Source: Paracoccaceae bacterium (lineage in GTDB: Bacteria; Pseudomonadota; Alphaproteobacteria; Rhodobacterales; Rhodobacteraceae). Taken from it: a stretch of 33,146 bases of DNA. The position numbers and the translations under genes were made by a program. Positions 1-9,720 of the stretch are shown here, one piece after another. How positions within the stretch are numbered: position 1 is the stretch's first letter; each line of letters opens with the position of its first letter. The DNA is taken from the NCBI GenBank assembly GCA_007121115.1, contig SKMI01000164.1:1-33146 (forward strand), given 5' to 3'. Below the pieces are notes generated by a model that saw only the letters and a program-made list of their open reading frames with translations, did no database searches and was not told the DNA's origin.

Positions 1-72
1 GAGATCGGCGCGTCCGAAATCGCCCGCGCCATGACCCGGCACAAGGAGCCCTGGGAGCGCCCCGGCACCTGA
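1..72 (+). CDS. 3' end of a truncated CDS (...EIGASEIARAMTRHKEPWERPGT*), function unknown
   Basis: Open frame from base 1 to TGA at 70-72; too short for family assignment. Confidence 0.5.
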   Translation, partial: EIGASEIARAMTRHKEPWERPGT

Positions 73-79
73 AGGCCCC

Positions 80-155
80 GCCCCGGCGGCATGCGGGGGC
101 AGCGCCCGGGAGGGGTGTGGGGGTGGGTGGGTGGGCGATACCCTGAGCGGGCGCT
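80..155 (-). repeat. Two-stem intergenic element, copy A
   Basis: Element strand: AGCGCCC (155-149) ... CGCCCACCCACC ... GGGCGCT (107-101), then GCCCC hairpin at 80-100. Confidence 0.7.
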
Positions 156-187
156 CTTCTCGTAAATGAAAGCCTTTGCGCCCCGGA

Positions 188-1489
188 TCAGAGGCTCCGC
201 AACCCCGGCCGCATCTGCTTGCGCGCGGGCGCTATCATCAGCTCATGCAACGCCCAGACAAGCGCGTCCACCCGGTCGGGGCTGCCGCGCCCGGTGAAGC
301 CCTGCGCGGTCATCAGCGCCATCTGATCCTCCAGCGCGCCCAGCCGATCCGTATGGAACACCCGGCCCTGTTCATAGAGCGCCGCGACCGGCTCGGCTCT
401 CAGCCCCTTGCCCTGACGCGCGTGCAGTGCCCGGAACGGCACCAGCGGATTGAGGCTGCGCAGCACCTCGGCCACCATGTCGCCGCCCTGGTTGACCTCG
501 GCCACCACCCGGTCCGCGCTGTGGCGGCGCGCGGCGGCCAGCGCGGCCTCGGCCCAGTGGCCGGGCGAGGTGGCGCGCAGACTCGCATCCTCCAGCACCC
601 AGGCGCGCCAGTCCTGCACCGGGCCGCGCGTCACCGCCCCCGCCACCACGATCCCGCACAGGTCCGAGTTCCGTCCCGAGGACACCGCCGGGTCCACCGC
701 CACCACCACCCGGTCCAGCGGCGGCATCGTATCCGCTCGCACGCGCGCCAGCACGGCGGCGGGCCAGAGCGTGCCCTCGGCATCGTCCAGCAGCACCCCG
801 TCCAGTTCCTGCCGCTCCTCGCGCGTGCCCGCATAGCGCGCCCGCACCTCGGCCAGGAAGGAGGGCGCGAGGAAGGCACGGTTCGCCTCGGTCGGCGCAT
901 GGGTGGTGATGGTGGAGGGCGCGGCCAAGAGCCGCTTCAGCGCGGGCTGGTTGCGCGGCGTGGTGGTGACGATGGCGCGCGGATCGGCCCCCAGCCGCAG
1001 CGCGAATTGCAGCATGTCCCATGTCGCTTCGGCATTCGGCCATTTGGCCAGTTCGTCCGCCCAGGCGGCATCGAACTGCGGGCCGCGCAGGGCGTCCGGG
1101 TCGTTGGCGGAAAACGCGGTGGCGGTGGCGCCGTTGGGCCAGATCAGGCGGCGGCGCGTGGCTTCCCACCTTGGCCGCCGGTCCGGGGGTGAGCAGGCGA
1201 GGATGCCGCTGTCGCCGAAGATCATCACCTCGCGCACCTGGTCATAGGTTTCGCCCACCAGCGCCACGCGGCGCGCCGCGGCGCGGTCCAGCGGGCGCGG
1301 GCCTTCGACCTGCGCGCGCACCCATTCGGCGCCCGCCCGGGTCTTGCCCGCCCCGCGCCCGCCCAGCGCCACCCATGTGCGCCAGTCGCCGGGGGGCGGC
1401 AACTGGTGCGGCTGCGCCCAGAAGTCGAACAGCCATGGCAGGGACGCCAGCGCGTTGTCGCTCAACCCGTCCAGGAACTCATGCACCAC
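188..1489 (-). CDS. GTA/phage-type terminase large subunit (RcGTA g2-like TerL)
   Basis: Walker A GGRGAGKTRAGAEW, downstream ATPase and nuclease-like segments (VVVAVDPAVSSGRNSDLCG). ORF track starts at 1615, but GTG at 1489/1486, overlapping the g1 stop, is a more plausible start (DGLSDNALASLPWLFDFWAQPHQLPPPGDWRTW). Confidence 0.88.
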   Translation of the reverse strand: MVHEFLDGLSDNALASLPWLFDFWAQPHQLPPPGDWRTWVALGGRGAGKTRAGAEWVRAQVEGPRPLDRAAARRVALVGETYDQVREVMIFGDSGILACSPPDRRPRWEATRRRLIWPNGATATAFSANDPDALRGPQFDAAWADELAKWPNAEATWDMLQFALRLGADPRAIVTTTPRNQPALKRLLAAPSTITTHAPTEANRAFLAPSFLAEVRARYAGTREERQELDGVLLDDAEGTLWPAAVLARVRADTMPPLDRVVVAVDPAVSSGRNSDLCGIVVAGAVTRGPVQDWRAWVLEDASLRATSPGHWAEAALAAARRHSADRVVAEVNQGGDMVAEVLRSLNPLVPFRALHARQGKGLRAEPVAALYEQGRVFHTDRLGALEDQMALMTAQGFTGRGSPDRVDALVWALHELMIAPARKQMRPGLRSL

Positions 1490-1808
1490 CGCCTGCGGCG
1501 CGGAGGCAAGCCAGCCTGCGCCCGATCTCGTCGCGGGCGGCAGCAAGGTCGAGCTTGGCCCCGCCCCCGGCATCGTCATTTCCGCCGAGGGCGCGGATGC
1601 GTCTGCGTTCTTCATAGATGTTCTCCAATGCCTTGCGCAAAAGGCGCGTCTCGTCCATCACCTCGCGCGCGGCGCGCGCAGGGTCCTGTTCCAGCTCGCG
1701 GAGCACCTGATTGATCCGCGTCATCGCGCGCTCGAACTGCTCGGCGGCGATTGCGGCCGGTCCCGTCAGACCCGCCGTCCCCGGTTGCGGGGTGTCTTCG
1801 TTGCTCAA
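1479..1808 (-). CDS. GTA small terminase-like protein (RcGTA g1-like)
   Basis: 109 aa, helical, directly upstream of and overlapping TerL; frame has only a TTG start (1808) preceded by a GAGGGA-like RBS. Confidence 0.65.
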   Translation of the reverse strand: MSNEDTPQPGTAGLTGPAAIAAEQFERAMTRINQVLRELEQDPARAAREVMDETRLLRKALENIYEERRRIRALGGNDDAGGGAKLDLAAARDEIGRRLACLRAAGGGA

Positions 1809-1964
1809 TGATTGCCCGTCCCTCGATTCTCCGGCGGCCAGATCGGGGCGCAGGTCTGCCGCTGTGCCACCTGCTGTGCCGCCGTCGCCTGCGCCTCCAA
1901 TCCAACCGGATGCGCAACAGGGCTAGCCGAGCCCGGTTAAAACGGCCTTGGAAGGGCGCGCGCC

Positions 1965-3362
1965 TCAGCGGGTGATCGCGTAGGGCAGGACGCCGCGGCG
2001 ATTGTGGTCGATCCGCAATTGCCGCTCCAGCGGCGGGACCGAACGCTGGTGGCAATCGGGACGTTCGCAAATGCGGCAGGAAATGCCGATGGGTTCAAAC
2101 GCCTGCGGGCGCGACAGGTCCATGTCATCGGCATAGACCAGCGACCCCGCCCAGCCGATTTCACATCCCAGCCCGATGGCATAGCGCCGCACCGGCGCGC
2201 GAAAGGCGCCGCCCGGCTTGGTCACGGCGCGGGCGAGGCAGAAGTAGCGCACCCCGTCCGGGGTCTCGGCCAGTTGCCGCAGGAACCGGCCAGGGGTTTC
2301 GAACGCGCGGTGCACGTTCCAGAGCGGACAGGCCCCGCCGAAACGGGCAAATTGCAGCCGCGTGGCCGAATGGCGCTTGGTGATGGTCCCGGCCTGATCC
2401 ACGCGGACAAAGAAGAACGGCACCCCCTTGGCGCCGGGCCGCTGCATCGTGGACAGCCGATGCGCCACCTGTTCGATGGAGGCGCCGAAGCGGTCGGACA
2501 ATTGCTCCAGGTCGTGCCTTGTGTCCTGCGCGGCCTCCAGGAACGCGCCATAAGGCATCAGCGCCGCCCCGGCGAAGTAATTGGCCAGCCCTACCTTGGC
2601 GATCTCGCGCGCGGCATCGCTCTGGAAGCGGGCCAGATCCAGCGTCGCCTCCAGCAGGTCGGCCTGGGCGATCAGCGCCAATTGGTGCAGAAGCTGGAAG
2701 CGCTGGGTGGGCCGGGCCGCGCGCGCCGAAAGCTGCACCTCGGCCCGCGCGGGATCGAAGCTGCGCAGGGGGGCTTCGTCGCCGGTGCGGACCGTCACCC
2801 CCAGCGCGGCCAACCGCTCCGCCGCGCGGTCGAGGATATCGCCGCGCCCTTCACCGGCGAAGCGCTCGGCGGCACGGTCCACGGCGTCGATGTAATTGTC
2901 GCAATAGTGGAAGAAATCGCGCACCTCCTCCCAGGGCGACGCGCGCAGCGGTGAGGCTTCATGGCCCAACGCCTCGTCGAGCGAGGCGAGGCGTTCGTGC
3001 CCCTCGCGATACGCGCGGTGCAGGTCCAGGAAGGCGCGCGCAAAGCCGGGCGCGTTGGCCGCCACCAGCCGCAAGTCGGGCAGCGCGGGCATCGCGGCGG
3101 CAAAGACCGGATCGGCAAAGGCCTCGCGCAGGTCGCTGACCAGCCGCTCGCTGTCGCCCGCCGAAAGCTCGGTCACGTCCATGCCGAACTCGCGCGCCAG
3201 CGCCACCACCACGGCGGTGGAGAGCGGGCGGTTGTTGTTTTCCATCTGGTTCAGATAGGGCAGGGAAATGCCCAGCCGGGCGGCGAATTCCTTTTGCGTC
3301 AGCGCCAGTTGCGTGCGCGTCTCGCGCAGCTTGGCCCCGGCGTAGAGCTTCTTGGGCGGCAT
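1965..3362 (-). CDS. XRE-family short-chain fatty acyl-CoA regulator (ScfR/PccR/RamB-like)
   Basis: N-terminal HTH (LRETRTQLALTQKEFAARLGISLPYLNQMENNNRPLS), long ligand-binding region and C-terminal Cys motif CRICERPDCHQR typical of the family. Confidence 0.88.
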   Translation of the reverse strand: MPPKKLYAGAKLRETRTQLALTQKEFAARLGISLPYLNQMENNNRPLSTAVVVALAREFGMDVTELSAGDSERLVSDLREAFADPVFAAAMPALPDLRLVAANAPGFARAFLDLHRAYREGHERLASLDEALGHEASPLRASPWEEVRDFFHYCDNYIDAVDRAAERFAGEGRGDILDRAAERLAALGVTVRTGDEAPLRSFDPARAEVQLSARAARPTQRFQLLHQLALIAQADLLEATLDLARFQSDAAREIAKVGLANYFAGAALMPYGAFLEAAQDTRHDLEQLSDRFGASIEQVAHRLSTMQRPGAKGVPFFFVRVDQAGTITKRHSATRLQFARFGGACPLWNVHRAFETPGRFLRQLAETPDGVRYFCLARAVTKPGGAFRAPVRRYAIGLGCEIGWAGSLVYADDMDLSRPQAFEPIGISCRICERPDCHQRSVPPLERQLRIDHNRRGVLPYAITR

Positions 3363-3377
3363 GACATCGGCCCCCGG

Positions 3378-3408
3378 TTTGAAAACACGGCCCAGTGAGT
3401 TTGCAAAC
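3378..3408. promoter_or_regulatory. Candidate ScfR/PccR-type operator: TTTGAAAA-N14-TTTGCAAA
   Basis: GTTTGCAAAC perfect palindrome at 3399-3408 plus degenerate copy at 3378-3385 in the 60-bp gap upstream of the ScfR-like gene. Confidence 0.5.
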
Positions 3409-3422
3409 CGCGCGCGGACCCG

Positions 3423-4664
3423 TCAAGCGCCGATGAGCCTCCGCCGCCGCATTGTGTAACCAATGGATGCCACCGACAGCGACGAGGTTGCCAGCAAGAG
3501 CCACAGCAGCGGCGCGGCCCCGGTGTCCGGCGTCAGCAGCGCGCCCGCCAGTGCCGAAAGCGCCGCGCCGCCGCCGATCAGGATCGCCCCGCCGATGCCA
3601 CTCGCGGTCCCGGCCAGATGCGGGCGCACCGACATCATCCCCGAGGTGGCGCTGGGCAGCACCATGCCGTTGCCGACTCCGACGAAGATGAAGAAGCCGA
3701 AGAATACCGCGGGCACCTGCGCCCCGGCGGTGAAGAAGGCGATCATCATGCCCACCCCGGCCAGGCAGATCAGACACCCCCAGAGCACCATCCGGTCCAC
3801 GCCCACCCGCGCCGCGTAGCGCCCGGACAGGAAGTTGCCGAGCGCATAGCCAACCGCAGGCGCGCCGAAATAGATCCCCAGCACCGCGGGCGAGAGGCCG
3901 AACACCTCGGACCCCACGAAGGGCGCACCGCCCAGATAGGCAAAGAAAGAGCCCGAGGCCAGCATCGCCGTGGTGCAATAGCCCCAGAACCGGCGCGAGG
4001 TCATCAGTTCCGGCAGGTCGGCGAAGGTGCTGCGCAGCCCGCCCTTGCCCGGCGCCTTGGTCTCGCCCAGGTCGGCCCAGGTCAGGGCCAGGATGCCGAT
4101 CCCGGCCAGCAGCATCAGCGCGAAACTGCCGCGCCAGCCGAAGACCTCATCCAACAGCCCGCCGACGGCCGGGGCGATCATCGGCACCAGCGCCATCCCC
4201 ATCGTCACATAGCCGATGCGCGATGCTGCCGCGGCCTCGTCCAGCACATCGCGGATGGCGGCGCGGCTGAGCACGATGGTCGAGACCACCACCGCCTGCA
4301 GCATCCGGAAGAACAGGAACACCGTGACGCTGGTGGCGAGCAGCGTGCCTGCCGTCGCGATGATGAACCCCGCCAGCGACCACAGCAGCACCGGACGCCG
4401 CCCGAACCGGTCCGAGATCGGCCCGATGAACACCTGCAACACCGCGTTCACCGCCAGGTAGAGCGACACCGAAAGCTGCATCACCCGGTAATCGGTGTCG
4501 AAATAGGCCGCCATCGACGGCAGCGACGGCAGGAACATGTTCATCGCCAGCGCCGCGAGACCCGCCAGCAACACGAGTGTCAGGACATGCGGCGGGGTGG
4601 TTCGGTCAAGGAAGCGGGTCTGCACCGCACCCGCGGTGCTGACCGTCGCGTCGGTCGATGCCAT
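3423..4664 (-). CDS. Multidrug effflux MFS transporter, Bcr/CflA-like
   Basis: 12-TM MFS protein; motif GPISDRFGRRPVLLWSL; Bcr/CflA-like N-terminus. Confidence 0.88.
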   Translation of the reverse strand: MASTDATVSTAGAVQTRFLDRTTPPHVLTLVLLAGLAALAMNMFLPSLPSMAAYFDTDYRVMQLSVSLYLAVNAVLQVFIGPISDRFGRRPVLLWSLAGFIIATAGTLLATSVTVFLFFRMLQAVVVSTIVLSRAAIRDVLDEAAAASRIGYVTMGMALVPMIAPAVGGLLDEVFGWRGSFALMLLAGIGILALTWADLGETKAPGKGGLRSTFADLPELMTSRRFWGYCTTAMLASGSFFAYLGGAPFVGSEVFGLSPAVLGIYFGAPAVGYALGNFLSGRYAARVGVDRMVLWGCLICLAGVGMMIAFFTAGAQVPAVFFGFFIFVGVGNGMVLPSATSGMMSVRPHLAGTASGIGGAILIGGGAALSALAGALLTPDTGAAPLLWLLLATSSLSVASIGYTMRRRRLIGA

Positions 4665-4704
4665 GGGAAAACGTCCATTGGGCTGAGAAGGTCAGGTTAT
4701 TTCA

Positions 4705-4729
4705 CAAGTGTAATTCACTTGGCGCCAAG
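4705..4729. promoter_or_regulatory. Two overlapping palindromes in the MFS/MarR divergent promoter region
   Basis: CAAGTG-TAATT-CACTTG (4705-4721) and CTTGGCGCCAAG (4718-4729), both perfect. Confidence 0.55.
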
Positions 4730-4865
4730 GTCCAACCCGATTTCGCGCCTGAAGTTAAGGCAGGGTGTCCCGGATTGCGCGCCACGGCGAATGCGCGCAG
4801 ACACTTCCGTTTGAAACCAATGCGGCTGGCTGCTAGTGTACACGCGCACAAAAACGGGTCGACGG

Positions 4866-5336
4866 ATGACAGACAGCGCAAAACGCCGCCCCAAGCGCCG
4901 GTTCGACCAGTCCCTGCCCATTGCGCTGCTGCGCGCCCGCGAGGCCAGCACCCGGCTGCTCAAGCCCCATATCGACCGCTACGACCTGACCATGCCGCAA
5001 TGGCGGGTGATCCGCGCGCTGGCCGAAGGCGGGCCACTGGACGCCAAGACCGTGGCGGAATGCTGCGTCATCCTGCCGCCGTCGCTGACACGGATCTTTC
5101 GCGCCCTGACGCAGCGCGGCCTGACCCGGACGGTCGAGTCCGAGGACGCGCGGCGGCACATGCTGGAGCTCACCGACGAGGGCCGCGTAGTGTTCGAGAA
5201 GGTGATCCAGTCTTCGGAAGGCACCTATGCCGAGCTTGAGGCTGCTTTCGGGCAGGCACGCATGAAGACGTTGCTCGACCTGCTGAACGGGCTTCGCGAC
5301 ACCATCAACACGATGCCTGGTCAACGGCGCGACTGA
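4866..5336 (+). CDS. MarR family transcriptional regulator (HpaR-like)
   Basis: Winged-helix protein: LTMPQWRVIRALAEGGPLDAKTVAECCVILPPSLTRIFRALTQRGLTRT. ATG at 4866 preferred over tracked 4836. Confidence 0.87.
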   Translation: MTDSAKRRPKRRFDQSLPIALLRAREASTRLLKPHIDRYDLTMPQWRVIRALAEGGPLDAKTVAECCVILPPSLTRIFRALTQRGLTRTVESEDARRHMLELTDEGRVVFEKVIQSSEGTYAELEAAFGQARMKTLLDLLNGLRDTINTMPGQRRD

Positions 5337-5408
5337 CGGGGCACCATCCGACCCCGCTGCGGTCAGCGGGGCGGCGACCCTCGGATTGGTGCCGCGTGGA
5401 GCCAGAAA

Positions 5409-5483
5409 AGCGCCCGCTCGGCGGATCGCCCGCCCACCCTCCCCGACCCGCCTCGCGGGCGCTACCCCTGCTGACGCAGGGGT
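5409..5483 (+). repeat. Two-stem intergenic element, copy B
   Basis: AGCGCCC 5409-5415, CGCCCGCCCACC in loop, GGGCGCT 5457-5463, hairpin ACCCCTGC-TGAC-GCAGGGGT 5464-5483. Confidence 0.75.
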
Positions 5484-5531
5484 CGGGACACACCGCGCGC
5501 CCCGGATCCCGATCGACGATCGAGGGCGCGT

Positions 5532-6299
5532 TCAGCTGAACTGTTCGCGCATCAGTCGCTCATCCAACCCGTGACCCGGATCGAACAGTAGCCGATGCGT
5601 GATGCTGCGTTCGGCGCGGATTTCCACCTGCACCACGTCGCGCACCGAGCGACTGTCGGCATCAGCCATCACCGGGCGCTTGTGGGGGGACAGGACCTCG
5701 AACCGGACGGTGGCGTCCATGGGCACCAGCGCCCCCCGCCAGCGCCGGGGCCGGAACGCCGCCACCGGGGTCAGCGCCATCACGTCGGCGCCCATGGGCA
5801 GGATCGGTCCGTGCGCCGAATAGTTGTAGGCGGTGGACCCGGCGGGCGTGGCCACCAGAGCCCCGTCAGCGACCAGTTCTGCCATCCGCAGCATGTCATC
5901 CACGAAAATGCGCAGCTTGGCGGCCTGCGGCCCCTCGCGCAGCAGCGACACCTCGTTGATCGCCAACGCTTCCATCACCTCGCCCGAGACGCGGGTGGCG
6001 CGCATGTGCAAGGGGTTGATCCGCGCCTCCTCGGCTGCTGCGATCCGCTCGGCCAGGCCCTCGTCGGCATAGGCGTTCATCAGGAACCCCACGGTGCCGC
6101 GGTTCATGCCATAGACCGGCGCGCGCAGGTGTTCCGTGGCGTGCAGCGTCTGCAACATGAACCCGTCTCCGCCCAGCGCGACGATCACCTCGGCCTCGTC
6201 GACATTCACTTCGCCGTGGCGGGCCACCAGTTCCGCGCGGGCCGCCTGCGCCTGTTCCATCGAACTGGCGAGAAACGCGATTTTCTTGTATCCGGCCAT
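5532..6299 (-). CDS. nadK: NAD kinase
   Basis: ALGGDGFMLQTLH (GGDG motif), YGMNRGTVGFLMN, DGALVATPAGSTAYNYSAHGPILP. ATG at 6299 used. Confidence 0.93.
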   Translation of the reverse strand: MAGYKKIAFLASSMEQAQAARAELVARHGEVNVDEAEVIVALGGDGFMLQTLHATEHLRAPVYGMNRGTVGFLMNAYADEGLAERIAAAEEARINPLHMRATRVSGEVMEALAINEVSLLREGPQAAKLRIFVDDMLRMAELVADGALVATPAGSTAYNYSAHGPILPMGADVMALTPVAAFRPRRWRGALVPMDATVRFEVLSPHKRPVMADADSRSVRDVVQVEIRAERSITHRLLFDPGHGLDERLMREQFS

Positions 6300-6488
6300 G
6301 CGCCCTCCTGCCCCTTGGCGCAGTCTTGACGGCAAGGCGCAGCGAACTCAAGGCCCGGAAAGGTGCGATGTCGGGTTGCAGACTGCGCGGGGGACCCTAA
6401 GATACCAGCTGACCGGGTGCGGCCAACCCGCGGCTGCCGCCATCCGGACCCTGACATCCCGCCCGCGGGAGAAAGCGTTTCCACCCTC

Positions 6489-8003
6489 ATGTGCGGTTTC
6501 GTCTGCCTCTGGAATATTGGCGACAGCGACCTTGCCCGAACCATGATCGACCGCATAGCCCATCGTGGTCCCGATGCGACCGAGGTCATACACGGTCGCA
6601 ATGCGCCGATCATCATGGCCCATGCGCGGCTGTCGATCATCGGCCCCGACGACGGGCGCCAGCCCATCTATCAGAACGAGGACCTGCTGGTCGCCAACGG
6701 CGAAATCTACAACCACGCCGATCTGCGCGCCATCCTGGGCGAAAGCGCCTTCGAGACCGCGAGCGACAGCGAGGCGATCCTGCACCTCTTCCGCTCGGGC
6801 GAATTGCGCTGGGTGGCGCGGCTGGACGGGATGTTCGCCTTCGTGCTGGCCACGCGCGAGCGCATCATCGCCGCGCGCGATCCGCTGGGCATCAAGCCGC
6901 TCTACATGGCGCGGATCGGCGACGGTCTGGCCTTTGCCTCGGAGTTGAAGGCGTTCGACGGGATCGAGACTGACTCGGTCGAGGCGATCCCTCCCGGCGG
7001 GCTGTTCGACAGCCGCGACGGGCCGCGGCGGTGGTATCGCACCCCCCACGGCGCCGCCGAGGCCGAGCCGGACATGGACATCGAGGCCACAGCCGCCGAG
7101 CTGCGGCTGGTGATGGAAGAAGCCGTTGCCAAATGGATGGTCGCGGATGTCGAGGTCGGCTCTTTCCTGTCGGGCGGGCTCGACAGTTCCATCATCGCGG
7201 CACTGGCCGCGCGCATGGCGCCGGGACGGCTGAAGACCTTTGCGGTGGGCGCCGGGGGCAGCGCCGATCTGATGGCCGCACGCAGGGTGGCTGCGCATAT
7301 CGGCAGCGATCATTTCGAGCACGCCTTCTCCGCCGAGGATGTGGCCGAGGTGCTGCCGCATGTGATCTATCACCTCGAATCGGCGGATGTGGATCTGGTG
7401 CGCAGCGCGGTGCCCACGCATTTCGCCGCGAAGCTGGCGCGGCAACACGTCAAGGCGGTGCTGACCGGCGAGGGCGCGGACGAACTGTTCGCCGGTTACA
7501 CCTATCACCACGACTACATCGACCACCCGCGCGAGCTGGCCGACGAACTGACCCGCTCGCTCAACGCCATGCACAACATCAACCTGCAGCGCGTGGACCG
7601 CATCACCATGGGCCAGAGCCTCGAAGCCCGCACGCCGTTCCTGGACCGGGACCTGATCGACTTTGCGCAGTCCATCCCGGCGACGCTGAAACTCTGCCGC
7701 ACCGATCCGAACGCGGCCGAAAGCACCGGGCCGACCACCGAGAAATGGATCCTGCGCAAGGCGGTGGCCGACCTGTTGCCCGCCGATCTGGTCTGGCGCA
7801 AGAAGGCGCAGTTCGACGAAGGCTCGGGCACCGTGGACATGCTGAAGGGCGCGCTGATGACGCTGGCGGGCAGCGATCAGCCGCTGGACCGTGCGGCCGA
7901 GGCGCGGCTTTACGAGGACATCCTGCGCCGCCACTACGTCACGCCCGGGCTGATTCTGGCGCAGGCGGGCAGTTGGACCTCGGACCGCGTCGCCGCAGGC
8001 TGA
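6489..8003 (+). CDS. asnB: Asparagine synthetase (glutamine-hydrolysing), AsnB type
   Basis: N-terminal nucleophile MCGFVC, RHRGPDA-like [28 protein letters not shown] (PP-loop), [13 protein letters not shown]. Confidence 0.9.
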   Translation: MCGFVCLWNIGDSDLARTMIDRIAHRGPDATEVIHGRNAPIIMAHARLSIIGPDDGRQPIYQNEDLLVANGEIYNHADLRAILGESAFETASDSEAILHLFRSGELRWVARLDGMFAFVLATRERIIAARDPLGIKPLYMARIGDGLAFASELKAFDGIETDSVEAIPPGGLFDSRDGPRRWYRTPHGAAEAEPDMDIEATAAELRLVMEEAVAKWMVADVEVGSFLSGGLDSSIIAALAARMAPGRLKTFAVGAGGSADLMAARRVAAHIGSDHFEHAFSAEDVAEVLPHVIYHLESADVDLVRSAVPTHFAAKLARQHVKAVLTGEGADELFAGYTYHHDYIDHPRELADELTRSLNAMHNINLQRVDRITMGQSLEARTPFLDRDLIDFAQSIPATLKLCRTDPNAAESTGPTTEKWILRKAVADLLPADLVWRKKAQFDEGSGTVDMLKGALMTLAGSDQPLDRAAEARLYEDILRRHYVTPGLILAQAGSWTSDRVAAG

Positions 8004-8132
8004 GCCGTCGGACATCTTGCGGTGCAGGGACCGCTGCAACAGCGCCGCAGAGCGCGGAACGGCCACGCTGCGTCGTTTTCGGTGCTTTGAGAACCCCGGC
8101 CGATGCGCTATGTGCACCGGCAAGAGCCAAGC

Positions 8133-8152
8133 GCGCCGGGGTCACCCGGCGC
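8133..8152 (+). other. Perfect hairpin in the glyA leader (GCGCCGGG-GTCA-CCCGGCGC)
   Basis: 8-bp perfect stem, 4-nt loop, ending 23 nt before the glyA ATG. Confidence 0.6.
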
Positions 8153-8175
8153 CGCCCCTGCGCAAGGAGAGAGCC

Positions 8176-9471
8176 ATGAACATTACCCACCGCGATTCCG
8201 GTTTCTTCACCGAAGCGCTTGAGAGCCGCGACCCCGAGCTGTTCGCCGCTGTGCGCGGCGAGCTGGGCCGTCAGCGCGACGAGATCGAGCTGATCGCCTC
8301 GGAGAACATCGTCAGTCGCGCGGTGATGGAGGCGCAGGGCTCGGTGATGACCAACAAGTATGCCGAGGGCTATCCGGGGCGGCGCTACTACGGCGGCTGC
8401 CAGTTCGTGGATGTGGCCGAGGAACTGGCCATCGCCCGGGCCTGCGAACTGTTCGGCGTGGGGTTTGCGAATGTGCAGCCGAACTCGGGATCGCAGGCGA
8501 ATCAGGCGGTGTTCACCGCGTTGATGAAACCGGGCGACACCTTCCTGGCCATGGACCTGTCGGCGGGCGGGCACCTGACCCATGGCGCGCCAGTGAACCA
8601 GTCGGGCAAGTGGTTCAACGCGGTGCATTACGGCGTGCGCTCGCAGGATAGCCGGCTTGACTACGATCAGGTCGCGGCCCTGGCCGTCGAGCACAAGCCG
8701 AAGGTGATCATCGCCGGGGGCTCGGCCGTCCCGCGGGTGATTGATTTCGCCCGGTTCCGCGAGATTGCGGACAGCGTGGGCGCATACCTGATGGTGGACA
8801 TGGCGCATTTCGCCGGGCTGGTGGCGGCAGGGGTGCACCCCTCGCCCTTCCCGCACGCGCATGTGGCCACCACCACCACCCACAAGACCCTGCGCGGCCC
8901 GCGCGGCGGGCTGATCCTGACCGATGACGCGGAGCTGGCGAAGAAATTCAATTCGGCCATCTTCCCCGGCATCCAGGGCGGCCCGCTCATGCATGTGATC
9001 GCCGCCAAGGCCGTGGCCTTCGGCGAAGCACTGCGCCCCGAGTTCAAGGACTACGCGGGCCAGGTCATCCGCAACGCGCAGGCGCTGTCGGAACAGCTCA
9101 TGACCGGGGGGCTCGATATCGTGACGGGGGGCACCGACACGCATGTGCTGCTGGTGGACCTGCGCCCCAAGGGCGTGAAGGGCAACGCCACCGAAAAGGC
9201 GCTGGGCCGCGCGCATATCACCTGCAACAAGAACGGCATTCCGTTCGACCCGGAAAAGCCGATGGTGACCTCGGGCGTGCGGCTGGGCACCCCGGCGGGT
9301 ACCACGCGCGGCTTCGCCGAGACCGAGTTCCGCCAGATCGCAGACTGGATTACCGAGGTTGTGGACGGGCTGGCCGCCAATGGCGCCGACGACAACGGCG
9401 CGGTTGAGACAAAGGTCAAGGCCGAGGTGGCCGAGCTTTGCGCCCGCTTTCCGGTCTATCCCACGCTCTGA
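8176..9471 (+). CDS. glyA: Serine hydroxymethyltransferase
   Basis: [43 protein letters not shown] and PLP-lysine motif [27 protein letters not shown]. Confidence 0.97.
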   Translation: MNITHRDSGFFTEALESRDPELFAAVRGELGRQRDEIELIASENIVSRAVMEAQGSVMTNKYAEGYPGRRYYGGCQFVDVAEELAIARACELFGVGFANVQPNSGSQANQAVFTALMKPGDTFLAMDLSAGGHLTHGAPVNQSGKWFNAVHYGVRSQDSRLDYDQVAALAVEHKPKVIIAGGSAVPRVIDFARFREIADSVGAYLMVDMAHFAGLVAAGVHPSPFPHAHVATTTTHKTLRGPRGGLILTDDAELAKKFNSAIFPGIQGGPLMHVIAAKAVAFGEALRPEFKDYAGQVIRNAQALSEQLMTGGLDIVTGGTDTHVLLVDLRPKGVKGNATEKALGRAHITCNKNGIPFDPEKPMVTSGVRLGTPAGTTRGFAETEFRQIADWITEVVDGLAANGADDNGAVETKVKAEVAELCARFPVYPTL

Positions 9472-9520
9472 CACCGGCGGGGCCGCTTCAGCCCTGCGCA
9501 CCACCGTCCCCACAAGACCC

Positions 9521-9603
9521 GCCCGCGCGTTTCGCGCGGGCAGCGCCCACAAGAATCAAAGGGACTGGGCGCGCGGGCTGGGTGGGCGCGGCCCGAGGGC
9601 GCT
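9521..9603 (-). repeat. Two-stem intergenic element, copy C
   Basis: Element strand: AGCGCCC (9603-9597), CGCCCACCCAGC in loop, GGGCGCT (9548-9542), hairpin GCCCGCGCG-AAA-CGCGCGGGC (9541-9521). Confidence 0.72.
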
Positions 9604-9720
9604 TTCCGACTGAATCCGGAAAATGCGTCATGCCCGGGCAATGGTCGCGCGGGACGCGGTAATCGGCTTCGCAATCCGTTTCCGGGGCACGCGCCAGCCC
9701 GCGCCCCGCCGCGGCCAATC

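Noticed and set aside
1612-2070. 152-aa minus-strand ORF overlapping g1 and the ScfR gene
   Set aside because: Arg-rich, out of frame with both real genes.
6348-9552. 591-aa and 537-aa ORFs antisense to asnB and glyA
   Set aside because: Opposite strand carries clear catalytic motifs; antisense products look non-protein-like.
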